DNA of 49,728 nt from Rhodospirillales bacterium (GTDB taxonomy: Bacteria > Pseudomonadota > Alphaproteobacteria > Rhodospirillales > SHVQ01), in assembly GCA_009694195.1 (NCBI GenBank), contig SHVQ01000019.1, positions 1 to 49,728 of the forward strand, read 5' to 3'. Shown here one piece after another: positions 26,517 to 34,454 of this stretch. Within the stretch, counting starts at the first letter, position 1. The number at the start of each line of letters is the position of its first letter. Both the position numbers and the translations under genes were made by a program. The notes below the pieces were generated by a model. That model was not told where the DNA came from, searched no databases, and saw nothing but the letters and a program-made list of their open reading frames with translations.

Positions 26517-26542
26517 CACAAGCCGTATTGAAGCGATCGGTG

Positions 26543-27079
26543 ATGCGTCCTCTTATTCTGATTCCCTGTCTGCTCATCGCCGCCTGTTCCAGCGAACATA
26601 TCCAGGCGCACATGTACCGGTCGGGCGTGCCCCAGAGCTTCCAATACGCCGCCCGCGACGGCGACATCCACGTGGCGATCCTCAACAACCCCTTCTCCGC
26701 CGACCGCGCGTCCGTCGAGCGCAGCATCACGGAATCGATGACCGGCCACAGCGCGGCCCAGGTGAAGCGTTTCCTCGCCGTGCCCGAAGGGGCCGCACAA
26801 CCGCCGGCCCGCGTCGTCATGTTGTTCAATCCGCCGCCCGCGATGAGCGGGCTCGACCTTTGCGAGGCGCGGAGCGCCGCCTTCGCCGACGGCGCAGCGG
26901 ACGGCCGCCTCCGGCTGCTCGCGAGCTTCTGCGTCGGCGCTCAGGCGCAGTCTCGAGTGACCGCGAGCATGCCGCTGCCTGCCGCGCCCGACGACCCGCG
27001 GTTCCGCTCCCTGATCGGGCAGACGATGCTCAATCTGATTCCGCCGGAGCCGGACGCGGCCAGCATCAACGACGACTGA
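26543..27079 (+). CDS. Lipoprotein, tandem paralogue 3 (unknown family)
   Basis: 178 residues from the ATG at 26543; an in-frame TTG at 26528 would add five residues and give the n-region MKRSVM, like copy 2, so it remains possible. Lipobox LLIAAC. The shared plan appears as MYRSGVPQSFQYAARDGDIH, LNNPFSADR, ARVVMLFNPPPAMSG, cysteine pair LCEA ... ASFCVG, FRSLIGQTMLNLIPP. Together the three copies define a paralogous periplasmic-facing lipoprotein family. Confidence 0.78.
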   Translation: MRPLILIPCLLIAACSSEHIQAHMYRSGVPQSFQYAARDGDIHVAILNNPFSADRASVERSITESMTGHSAAQVKRFLAVPEGAAQPPARVVMLFNPPPAMSGLDLCEARSAAFADGAADGRLRLLASFCVGAQAQSRVTASMPLPAAPDDPRFRSLIGQTMLNLIPPEPDAASINDD

Positions 27080-27091
27080 GCGCGGCGCTTT

Positions 27092-28171
27092 CTACCCGAA
27101 GCGCACGGCCGTGACCGGCGGCAGCCGCGCGTCCAGCGCCGCCCACGAATCGCCGCCGTCCTCCGAGATCCAAAGCCCGCCGCTGGTCGAGCCCATGGCC
27201 AGGCGCTCGCCGCTCGCGTCGACCGCGAGGCCGTGGCGCCACACCAGGTCGTAGGCGTGGCGCTGCGGGAGACCCTTGCGCAGCACATCGAAGCTCTTGC
27301 CGCCGTCGCGCGTGCGGGCAACGACGAGCTTGCCGTCGACCGGGACGCGCCGCTCGTCCTTGATCGCCGGGACGAACCACGCGGTCAACGGGTCGCTCGG
27401 GTGCGCCGCCACGGCGAAGCCGAACTTGGACGGGCGGATCGCCGTCACCTCGGCCCACGCATGGCCCGCGTCCTCCGAGCGGAAGACGCCGTTGTGATGC
27501 TGGCACCAGACGATCTCGGGCCGCGCGGCGCAGCGCGCGAGCAGGTGCACGTCCTGGGCGATCGGGTCGCCGCGGCGGTCCGGCGGCATTTATTCGTTGT
27601 ACATGCCCTGGTTGATGATGCGCCACGAGGTGCCGGCATCGGTGCTCGCCCAGACGCCCGCGCAGGAGACGCCGACGCGGATGTCGGAGGAGTTGCACGG
27701 ATCGACGAGCACGGAATTGATGCCGGGCTGCTCGCCGCCGGCGACGCCCATCCACTGCCGCCGCTCGGGCATCCGCCAGAGCGGATCGTTCAGCGCCCAC
27801 GACTCGCCGCCGTCGTCGGAGCGGAAGAGGCCGCCCGGCATGGTGCCCGCCCACAGGCGGCCATCGACGCCGCCGGACGCGAACGCCCAGATCTTGCCGA
27901 GCGACCAGGGGTGCGGATCGTCCGTGGCGTCGTCCGGCTTCGGCGGAAAGACCGGCACGGGAAGCTCGCGCCATGTTCCGGCGCGGTCGCGGCGCCAGAG
28001 CTTCGCCCCGAAATGACCGAGGTCGAGCCCGGCGAAGACCTGGCCGTCGGCCGGCAACACTGCGGTGACGGGATCGCCGAGGAACCGCATGTCGGCGATG
28101 TCCCACGCCCCTTTGCGGCGCGCGAGCTGGAAGAGCCCCTTGTGGGTTCCGACATAGATGGTCTCCGACAT
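27092..28171 (-). pseudogene. BNR/sialidase-like beta-propeller gene interrupted by one in-frame TAA
   Basis: Two ORFs in the same frame are separated only by a TAA at 27590-27592. The first (193 residues) begins MSETIYVGTHKGLFQLARRK and ends GMYNE; the second (165 residues) begins MPPDRRGDPIAQDVH. BNR repeats of the S-x-D-x-G-x-x-W type occur on both sides: RSDDGGESWAL, ASTDAGTSWRI, RSEDAGHAWAEV, ISEDGGDSWAAL. Together they make one exo-alpha-sialidase/WD40-like protein of ~360 residues. A tyrosine codon changed to TAA would restore GMYNEYMPPDRR. The ATG right after the stop could allow reinitiation. Confidence 0.75.
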
Positions 28172-28316
28172 TCGGGTCCTCCTTCAACCTCCGGGCGACG
28201 CCTGAACGGCTTACATCTCGGCCCGCCCAGGCAGCCCGTCAAGAGGCGTCGCGGAGGACCGCGGCTAGGGCTTCCTTTACCACTTGCCGCTAGCATCGCC
28301 GGAGGAAGACACGCGG

Positions 28317-28784
28317 GTGCTTGCGATGAAGTCCTGGAGCTTATTTATCCTTCTGCTGGTGATCGCGGCGTGCACCGAACGGACGCCGCCGCCGGCCGTC
28401 GATGCCGCGGGAGGCCCGTGTTCGATGGCCGGCGCCCTCGGCGCATCCGGCGCGTGGCTGATCGGCCGCTGGACGATGCCCCTTCACACCCTCGACATCC
28501 GGCGGGACGGCGACGGGCTCCGCTGGGATTGGGAGCGCGAGCCGGGCGTGCATTCGCAAATCTGGGGCGGCGACAAGGCGCCCGCCCGCGTCACCGGGCA
28601 TGTCGTCAGCGTCTCCGGCTGCGCGGCGGAGCTCAGGGGCTATTACGTGTGGTCATCGTCCGGCCCGATCGTCGGGCGCGCGATGACGCTGAAACCGACG
28701 TTGATCCACCCGCGCGGCATGCGCGGCCAGATGCTCGGCGCCGGCGGGGTCTGGCTCGACACGGCATGGCGCCGGGCCGACTGA
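28317..28784 (+). CDS. Small lipoprotein of unknown function
   Basis: 155 residues from a GTG that has GGAGGAAG at good distance; an ATG at 28326 would give 152. A hydrophobic h-region, SLFILLLVIAAC, ends in a lipobox cysteine. The mature part (GAWLIGRWTMPLHTLDIRR, DWEREPGVHSQIW, GYYVWSSSGPIVGRAM) is rich in tryptophan and predicted beta strands, like small extracytoplasmic binding proteins. No family recognised. Its 3' end lies antisense to the tail of the Sel1-type ORF. Confidence 0.65.
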   Translation: MLAMKSWSLFILLLVIAACTERTPPPAVDAAGGPCSMAGALGASGAWLIGRWTMPLHTLDIRRDGDGLRWDWEREPGVHSQIWGGDKAPARVTGHVVSVSGCAAELRGYYVWSSSGPIVGRAMTLKPTLIHPRGMRGQMLGAGGVWLDTAWRRAD

Positions 28785-29098
28785 GGCAATGCGGAGCCGC
28801 TACGCCACGCCGGCGTAATATTTATCCGACAACATCCCGATCGAGGTCCGCTTGGGCCGCCAGCGCTTCCGGCGTCGCGCGTGAGCCACGCGACTTTCTC
28901 CGCTGAGTCGCGAGAGAGATGGGCGCGCCTGTAATGGGCGAGCCCGTGCCCCTGACGGGCCGCCTTCTCCAACCACGTCCGCGCTTTTTCGTCGTCGGCA
29001 TGGCCTTCCTCGTATTTCCAGGCCAGCAAGTACTGCGCGTCGGCATCGCCTGTTTCGGCCGCCTTGCGCACCTTGGTCCAGTTCGGACGTTTCGCCAT
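28643..29098 (-). pseudogene. Sel1-repeat-type ORF with doubtful C-terminus
   Basis: The first ~65 residues are a good Sel1 unit: AAETGDADAQYLLAWKYEEG, then DDEKARTWLEKAARQGHGLAHY. After about residue 70 the sequence loses repeat character and becomes Arg/Ser/Pro-rich, and from 28784 downward it is antisense to a lipoprotein gene. Other frames close early and one ends in SIGMLSDKYYAGVA. A frameshift near 28885 is likely, with the real protein ending near 28800. Sel1 proteins are helical adaptor proteins. Confidence 0.5.
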
Positions 29099-29161
29099 GG
29101 GCGCTCCGCTAGTGTTGCGACTCTAACGGATGATACCCGGCAGCCAAACCTTCGCTCCTCC

Positions 29162-29289
29162 CGTCACCCCGGCCAAGCGGCCAAGGGGATTCTTGCGGGG
29201 ATTCCCCGCAGACCCTGAGCCGCGCGAGCCGGGGTCCATATCGCCGAAAGCCTGGTCCCCGGCTCTCGCTTCGCTCGGCCGGGGTGACG
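29162..29289. repeat. Palindromic intergenic repeat, family B (long form)
   Basis: Bounded by CGTCACCCCGGCC on the left and CCGGGGTGACG on the right, with the internal core TTGCGGGGATTCCCCGCAGA. The outer arms and the core can each form a hairpin. No gene is seen between 29099 and 29330. Confidence 0.75.
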
Positions 29290-29330
29290 ATTGAGGAATA
29301 CGAGGGGACTCATCTGTTGGCGTCGCTCCC

Positions 29331-30008
29331 CTAGCGCATCAAGTACTGGGCTTCGGCAATCAAGCGGGTGCAGAATTCCCGCGCGAGCTCCGGGAACTTC
29401 TTGTGCAGCCGGTCGGCCGCGGAGGCGGCGGCGCGTCCGTCTCCCAGGATCGCCTCGTCGAACGCGAGCGCCGCACGCCGGGCGCGGTTCAAAAGGTCGA
29501 GCGCGGCATCGATGTCTTCGTCCCGCACGTCGGGGTGGGCCTGGCGCAGCGCGCCGGCGGCGACCGGGCCCTGCGCGCCCGTGTAGAGCACGCCCGCGCG
29601 CCCGAGCGCCTCGAACGCTTCGGCCGCGAGGCGGCCCACGGCCGGAGCGGGCGTCGGCCTCGCGTACGACAGCCACTCCGTCCGGCCGGCGGCGATGCGC
29701 GCCTTGGCCAGCACTTCCAAGCGCGCGATGAAGCGGGCGCTGTAGCCTGGCACGCTGAGCCGGATGATGTTCTTGGCCTGCTTGCGGCGATGCCGCGCTT
29801 CCAAGGCGTTCACGGCAATCGTCGCCTGGGAAATCGCCTCGCACAACGCCGCCACGGCATCTTGAAGTGCTTCGTCCGGAGCTTTAATGCGCCCGCGCAG
29901 CCGCTCCAGCCACACGGTCGGCGGCCGCTTCACCACGTCCTCGGTGTCGAGAAGGAGAGCGCACTGCTCGGTCAGTGCCGACCCCGGAACGTCGCCAGCG
30001 CCGCCCAT
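29331..30008 (-). CDS. Unknown helical protein
   Basis: 225 residues with no signal peptide or membrane segment. The middle has the stretch NIIRLSVPGYSARFIARLEV, and helices dominate throughout (RLAAEAFEALGRAG, DEDIDAALDLLNRARRAA, ELAREFCTRLIAEAQYL). Compositional bias follows local GC content. I do not recognise the family. It lies between a family-B repeat and argC, same strand as argC and 54 bases after it, so cotranscription is possible. Codon usage gives a strong coding signal in this frame. Confidence 0.65.
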   Translation of the reverse strand: MGGAGDVPGSALTEQCALLLDTEDVVKRPPTVWLERLRGRIKAPDEALQDAVAALCEAISQATIAVNALEARHRRKQAKNIIRLSVPGYSARFIARLEVLAKARIAAGRTEWLSYARPTPAPAVGRLAAEAFEALGRAGVLYTGAQGPVAAGALRQAHPDVRDEDIDAALDLLNRARRAALAFDEAILGDGRAAASAADRLHKKFPELAREFCTRLIAEAQYLMR

Positions 30009-30062
30009 GGGAATAGGCTAAGCGGCGCGGCGTTAAATTCGCGTGAATCGCAGCCGAACGCC

Positions 30063-31115
30063 TTACGGAAACAACGGCTCCTGCTCGAGCCCGGCGGTCT
30101 CGGCGAAGCCGGCGACCACGTTCATGTTCTGCACCGCCTGGCCGGACGCGCCCTTCACCAGATTGTCGATGGCGGCGATGACGATCGCGCGGCCCTTGAT
30201 GCGGTCGGCGAACACGCCGATCAGGCAATGGTTGGAGCCGCGCACGTGGCGGGTCGCCGGGCTCACGCCTTCCGGCACCACGCGGACGAACGGCTCGCCC
30301 CGATAGCGCCGGGCGAGCGTCTCCCGCAGGTCGGCGGGCGACGCCTTCCCTTTCAGCTTCACGTAGATCGTCGAAAGGATGCCGCGGTTCATCGGCATCA
30401 GGTGCGGCGTGAAATTGACAATGACCGCGCGGCCGGCCGCCTTCGAGAGGCCCTGCTCGATCTCCGGCGCGTGCCGGTGGGAGGCGATGCCGTAGGCGTT
30501 GATGCCCTCGCCCACCTCGCAGAAGAGGATGTTCTCCTTGAGCGCGCGGCCGGCCCCGCTGACGCCCGATTTAGCGTCGATGATGATGTCATCGAGCACC
30601 ACTTGGCCCGCCTCGATCAACGGCACCAGCGGCAACTGGGCCGACGTCGGATAGCAGCCCGGGCAGGCGATCAGGCGCGCCTTGCGGATCGCGTCCCGCG
30701 CGAGCTCGGTCAGGCCGTAGACGGCCTCCTTCTGCAGCGCGGGCGCCCGGTGCTCGTGCCCGTACCACTCGGCATACGTCTTCACATCGGCGAGACGGAA
30801 GTCGGCCGAGAGATCGATCACCTTCAAGCGCTTGGGCAGGCCCGCGATGAACTCCTGCGTCGTTCCGTGCGGCAACCCGCAGAACACGATGTCGACCTGG
30901 CTCCAGTCGGCGGCGTCGAGGGCGACGAGATCGGGGAGCCCCGTCCCCGCGAGATGGGGGAACACGGCCGCGAGCGGCTGGCCCGCCTTGCGGTCGGCGG
31001 TCAGCACGCGGATTTCCGCCGCCGGGTGACGGCGGAGAATGCGGATCAGCTCGGCACCCGTGTAGCCGCTGGCGCCCGCGATCCCGACCCGGATTTTGTT
31101 CGATGTGGCGTTCAT
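30063..31115 (-). CDS. argC: N-acetyl-gamma-glutamyl-phosphate reductase
   Basis: 350 residues. It reduces N-acetylglutamyl phosphate to the semialdehyde with NADPH, third step of arginine synthesis. The NADP site GIAGASGYTGAEL opens the protein; the catalytic cysteine is C154 in CPGCYPTSAQ; SHRHAPEIEQ and TPHLMPMNRGIL are family landmarks. The ATG at 31115 is chosen because the upstream in-frame extension to 31220 is a palindromic repeat. rpsI-rplM lie upstream on the same strand, a common alphaproteobacterial order. Confidence 0.96.
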   Translation of the reverse strand: MNATSNKIRVGIAGASGYTGAELIRILRRHPAAEIRVLTADRKAGQPLAAVFPHLAGTGLPDLVALDAADWSQVDIVFCGLPHGTTQEFIAGLPKRLKVIDLSADFRLADVKTYAEWYGHEHRAPALQKEAVYGLTELARDAIRKARLIACPGCYPTSAQLPLVPLIEAGQVVLDDIIIDAKSGVSGAGRALKENILFCEVGEGINAYGIASHRHAPEIEQGLSKAAGRAVIVNFTPHLMPMNRGILSTIYVKLKGKASPADLRETLARRYRGEPFVRVVPEGVSPATRHVRGSNHCLIGVFADRIKGRAIVIAAIDNLVKGASGQAVQNMNVVAGFAETAGLEQEPLFP

Positions 31116-31135
31116 CGTATCCACTCCATCGCGTA

Positions 31136-31188
31136 CACCCCCTCCCCTAGCCCTCCCCCCTCGAGGGGGAGGGCTAGGGGAGGGGGTG
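31136..31188. repeat. 24-bp perfect palindrome upstream of argC
   Basis: The left arm CACCCCCTCCCCTAGCCC continues TCCCCC and is mirrored exactly by GGGGGAGGGCTAGG continuing GGAGGGGGTG, around the 5-base centre CTCGA. It lies 21 bases upstream of the argC ATG on the argC template and would be part of the leader if argC is read from the ribosomal-protein side. It is a short-form CCCTCCCC repeat known from many proteobacterial intergenic regions. Confidence 0.85.
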
Positions 31189-31362
31189 CGGCCCCGCGTT
31201 CGCCTGAGGCCGTCGATCATAGGGCAAGCAGCGGGGCTGGGTGAATTAGCGTTTCGAGAGTCAGAAACGCGCGCTGCTCACGGCATGGCCGATGGCCCGC
31301 ATGGACCTCAACGGAAGAGAGTTGCGGGGGGCGAAGCTATTCGCGACGGCTCGCCCTGGCCG

Positions 31363-31782
31363 TCACGGAAACTTAACCGCCTTCTTGCCCTCGCCGAGGA
31401 TCAAGTCGCCCTTATCGTTGATCGCCTCAACCGTAAACTCGTACGTGTGAACGCCACCGGGAGGACACGGCCCGTTGTAGCCAGCCTTGAGTGCACCCGG
31501 CGGGATGGCGGCCTGCCCCGCATAGGCAACCTCGCCACCCCCATGGTTCCAATTCGCGGCGTCAAAGTCGACAAGTTTCACCGCCAGCGTCTTCGTTCCC
31601 ACGGGCACATTGCGAACGCGGATTTCCGGGGACTCGGTCCCACACCGCGACGTCTTGCTCCAATCAAAATCAACGTCGAGCTTTGCGGCGTTTGGCGCCA
31701 TCTGCCGCGAGGCTCATGCTGACGTCGCCAACATGAGAACAATCACCGAGACAACAGAACTGTCACGAAGCAGCTTGCTCAT
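31363..31782 (-). pseudogene. YbhB/YbcL-type PEBP protein with a TGA in the signal peptide
   Basis: From the ATG at 31782 (GGGGGA in front) the frame reads MSKLLRDSSVVSVIVLMLAT, then SA, then TGA (31714-31716), then ASRQMAPNAAKLDVDF and the rest of the protein in the same frame. The distal 112 residues match the phosphatidylethanolamine-binding (Raf kinase inhibitor-like) family: LAVKLVDFDAANWNHGG, GYNGPCPPGGVHTYEFTVEA. The signal peptide followed by a cleavage site fits an exported protein, so the TGA is probably a nonsense mutation at residue 23. Internal start at 31701 would give a cytoplasmic form. Confidence 0.75.
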
Positions 31783-31887
31783 TTGATCCCCCTATAATGC
31801 CAAGCACGCCAAAAAGTGGCAGACAGTATAGGGGAATACTATCACTCGGGCGGCTTGGCCGCCACGACAATGGTCTGCGAAACCGAC

Positions 31888-32388
31888 CTAGCGTTTCGAG
31901 AACTGGAAGCGGCGGCGCGCCTTGCGGCGTCCGTACTTTTTCCGCTCGACCACGCGGGCATCGCGGGTGAGGAAGCCGCCCTTCTTCAGCACGGGCCGCA
32001 AGGCCGGCTCGAAGAACGTGAGCGCCTTGCTGATGCCGTGGCGGACGGCGCCCGCCTGGCCCGACAGGCCGCCGCCGACGACCGTGGCCAGCACGTCGAA
32101 CTGGCCCTGGCGGTTGGCCGCCGTGAGCGGCTGATGGATCAGCATGCGGAGCACGGGCCGGGCGAAGTAGACCTCCAGCTCGCGGCCGTTGACCGTGATC
32201 TTGCCGGGGCCGGACTTCAGCCACACGCGGGCGACGGCGTTCTTCCGTTTTCCCGTCGCGTACGCGCGCCCCAACGAGTCGATCTTCTGCACGTGCTCGG
32301 CCGCTTTCTCCGGAACGACGGTCGCGACGACCTGTTTCAGATCCTGCAACGAGTCGAGCGTCTTGGTTTCCTCGGCCATGGGACTCAT
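31888..32388 (-). CDS. rpsI: 30S ribosomal protein S9
   Basis: 166 residues including an alphaproteobacterial N-terminal extension of about 37 residues. The S9 core is unmistakable: [19 protein letters not shown], then [20 protein letters not shown], and the C-terminal [17 protein letters not shown] that reaches the P-site tRNA. The ATG at 32388 overlaps the rplM stop as ATGA; a second ATG at 32379 begins MAEETK and is an alternative start. Confidence 0.98.
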   Translation of the reverse strand: MSPMAEETKTLDSLQDLKQVVATVVPEKAAEHVQKIDSLGRAYATGKRKNAVARVWLKSGPGKITVNGRELEVYFARPVLRMLIHQPLTAANRQGQFDVLATVVGGGLSGQAGAVRHGISKALTFFEPALRPVLKKGGFLTRDARVVERKKYGRRKARRRFQFSKR

Positions 32389-32855
32389 GCGCTCCGCTTG
32401 TTTTTCCGGTTCATGGCGGCGACGTCGAGAACCTCGGGCTTCTGGGCCTCATGGGGATGCGCCGCGCCCGCGTAGACGTGCAGCTTGCCCAGCCACTGCT
32501 TGAACAGGGGATGCCGGTTGCGCCGGAACATCCGCTCGACCGCCGTCAGGATCACGCGTTCCGGGTGCTTGCCCGCGAGCACCTGCCCGGCTTTGGTTTC
32601 CTTGATGCCGCCGGGATAGCCCGTGTACCAGTGATAGGTCTTCTGCCCGAGCTTCTTGCCGGTGAGACGCACCTTCTCCGCGTTGACGACGATGATGTTG
32701 TCGCCGCAATCGAGGTGGGGCGTGTACATCGGCTTGTGCTTACCGCGGAGGCGCATGGAGAGAATGGTCGCGAGCCGGCCGAGCACGAGGCCGTCGGCGT
32801 CGATGACGTACCACTTCCTCTCGATCTCGCTTGCCTTGGCCGAGTAGGTCTTCAT
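32385..32855 (-). CDS. rplM: 50S ribosomal protein L13
   Basis: 156 residues. L13 is an early-assembly 50S protein. Clear motifs: [40 protein letters not shown] and [18 protein letters not shown]. The start at 32855 gives the family-typical [11 protein letters not shown]; the longer frame to 32924 is not needed. It overlaps rpsI by 4 bases, the standard rplM-rpsI operon. Confidence 0.98.
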   Translation of the reverse strand: MKTYSAKASEIERKWYVIDADGLVLGRLATILSMRLRGKHKPMYTPHLDCGDNIIVVNAEKVRLTGKKLGQKTYHWYTGYPGGIKETKAGQVLAGKHPERVILTAVERMFRRNRHPLFKQWLGKLHVYAGAAHPHEAQKPEVLDVAAMNRKNKRSA

Positions 32856-32921
32856 GGAACGCCTCGTATCCGGAACCACGGCAGAGAAATGGAGACGGCG
32901 GGATCGCCACCGAGCGCGCGT

Positions 32922-32950
32922 CAATTAGGCCAATTCAAGCGCGCCGTCAA
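32922..32950 (-). promoter_or_regulatory. Putative sigma-70 promoter of rplM-rpsI
   Basis: On the minus strand TTGACG (32945-32950), a 17-base spacer and TAATTG (32922-32927) give a start near 32914 and a leader of roughly 60 bases. The -35 is strong, the -10 moderate. The 32856-33098 gap holds no gene. Confidence 0.5.
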
Positions 32951-33098
32951 CGGAAAACCTATTCCAATCCGGGCCTTTATGCATAGGGTAATATAATACC
33001 GCGCAGCATCCGGGGCCGCCCCCCCCTTGCAAAGGCGGGCGGGAAGACGGACAGTCGGCGCGCGCATCGTTTCCGCCCCCGTTCGAAGGAATGTTGCC

Positions 33099-33899
33099 AT
33101 GGGCGAGCATCCGCGACCGGATGACAACGAGCCTGTCCTCGTGCGCCGCGATGCGGGCGCGATCGCCACGCTTACCCTCAACCGACCCCGCAAGTACAAC
33201 GCACTCTCCATCGCGCTCCTGGACGCGCTCCGCCAGGAACTCGAAGGTCTCGAGCGCGCCTGCGGGGTCAAGGTCGTCGTGCTCGCCGGCGCCGGCAAGG
33301 CGTTCTGCGCCGGCCACGACCTGCAGGAGCTCCGCGACGACGCCGAGAGCGCGAAGGCCGCCTTCAAGAAGTGCGCCGACGTGATGCTCGCGATCGCCAA
33401 GCTCTCGAAGCCGGTGATCGCGCGCGTGCACGGGACCGCGGCGGCGGCGGGCTGCCAGATAGTCGCCTCCTGCGATCTCGCGGTCGCCTCGGAAGAGGCC
33501 CGCTTCGCGACTTCCGGAATCAACGTCGGGCTCTTCTGCGCGACGCCGATGGTGGCGCTCACCCGCAACGTGCCCCGGAAGGTGGCGATGGAGATGCTGC
33601 TGACCGGCGATTTCATCGACGCCCAGGCCGCCCTCCAGGCCGGGCTCGTCAACCGCGTGGTGCCGCTTCCGGAGCTGGACGCGGCGGTCGGCGCCCTCGC
33701 GGCCAAGCTCGCCGGCAAGTCGGCGGCGGCGATCGCATTCGGCAAACGGTTGTTCCACCGGCAGCTCGAGGCCGGGCTCGACGCGGCCTATGCGCTCGCG
33801 AGCGAGACGATGGCGTGCAACCTCGCGTCCGAGGACGCGCAAGCCGGCATCGACGCCTTCGTGGCGAAAAAGCCGACGCCCGCGTGGAAAGACAAGTGA
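33099..33899 (+). CDS. Enoyl-CoA hydratase/isomerase family protein (ECHDC3-like)
   Basis: 266 residues. Crotonase landmarks: LNRPRKYNALS, the oxyanion-hole segment KAFCAGHDLQEL, and the second oxyanion-hole region HGTAAAAGCQIVASCDLAVA. Where classical hydratases carry catalytic glutamates near E-x-x-LG-x-x-P, this has SGINVGLFCATPMVALTR, typical of the ECHDC3 subgroup, whose chemistry is not well defined. The ATG at 33099 follows GAAGGA. Its stop overlaps the next gene by 3 bases as GTGA. Confidence 0.9.
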   Translation: MGEHPRPDDNEPVLVRRDAGAIATLTLNRPRKYNALSIALLDALRQELEGLERACGVKVVVLAGAGKAFCAGHDLQELRDDAESAKAAFKKCADVMLAIAKLSKPVIARVHGTAAAAGCQIVASCDLAVASEEARFATSGINVGLFCATPMVALTRNVPRKVAMEMLLTGDFIDAQAALQAGLVNRVVPLPELDAAVGALAAKLAGKSAAAIAFGKRLFHRQLEAGLDAAYALASETMACNLASEDAQAGIDAFVAKKPTPAWKDK

Positions 33900-34354
33900 C
33901 GGCGCCGGTTCCCGACAGCGACTCCCTTCTCCGCGACATCCTCACAAGCGTTCGCACCGTTGCGATCGTCGGCGCTTCTCCCGATCCCGGCCGGCCCTCG
34001 CACCGGATCATGCGCTTCCTCGGGGAGAAGGGGTACGCGGTCATCCCGGTGAATCCGCGGGGCGGCGGCCGGATCCTCGGCAAGACGGTCTACGCCCGCC
34101 TCGCCGACGTTCCCGGCCCCATCGACATGGTCGACATCTTTCGCGCCAGCGACGCGGCGGGCGCCGTCGCCGACGAAGCCGTCGCGCTGGCCCCCACGAA
34201 GGGCATCCGCGTGATCTGGATGCAGCTCGGCGTGCGCGACGACGCGGCGGCCCGCCGGGCCGAAGAGCACGGCCTCACGGTCGTCATGGACCGCTGCGTG
34301 TCGGCCGAATACCGGCGGCTCGTGGAGCCGGGTCGGCGCCGCTCCGCTTCGTAA
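33896..34354 (+). CDS. CoA-binding protein (YccU-type Rossmann domain)
   Basis: 152 residues from a GTG overlapping the stop of the crotonase. The Rossmann start VAIVGASPDPGRPSHRIM, then LGEKGYAVIPVNPRGGG and the late WMQLGVRDDAAARRAEEHGL place it in the CoA_binding_2 family, single-domain proteins that bind CoA. D-R-C near the end (VVMDRCVSAEY) is a family feature. The coupling with an enoyl-CoA hydratase-like gene fits acyl-CoA metabolism. Confidence 0.9.
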   Translation: MTAPVPDSDSLLRDILTSVRTVAIVGASPDPGRPSHRIMRFLGEKGYAVIPVNPRGGGRILGKTVYARLADVPGPIDMVDIFRASDAAGAVADEAVALAPTKGIRVIWMQLGVRDDAAARRAEEHGLTVVMDRCVSAEYRRLVEPGRRRSAS

Positions 34355-34361
34355 TGTACAT

Positions 34362-34440
34362 CGTCGTTCCCGCGCAAGCGGGAACCCAGCTCTTGAAACA
34401 CTCGGGCATCGACCTGGGCCCCCGCTTTCGCGGGGGCGAC
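34362..34440. repeat. Palindromic intergenic repeat, family B
   Basis: Begins CGTCGTTCCCGCGCAAGCGG, contains GACCTGGGCC and ends with the hairpin CCCGCTTTCGCGGGGGCGAC. Two hairpins in tandem between the convergent CoA-binding gene and first MFS gene; may act as a transcription barrier. Confidence 0.75.
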
Positions 34441-34454
34441 AATTTGCGGGAATC

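Noticed and set aside
31714..31716. TGA read as tryptophan or selenocysteine
   Set aside because: Many intact genes here (glnA, CoA-type and liv genes) end in TGA, and no selenocysteine hairpin is seen next to the codon, which is in a signal peptide.
33027..33098. Longer N-terminus for the enoyl-CoA hydratase-like protein
   Set aside because: The extra 24 residues are Arg-rich and lie on a C-rich spacer; GAAGGA supports the start at 33099.
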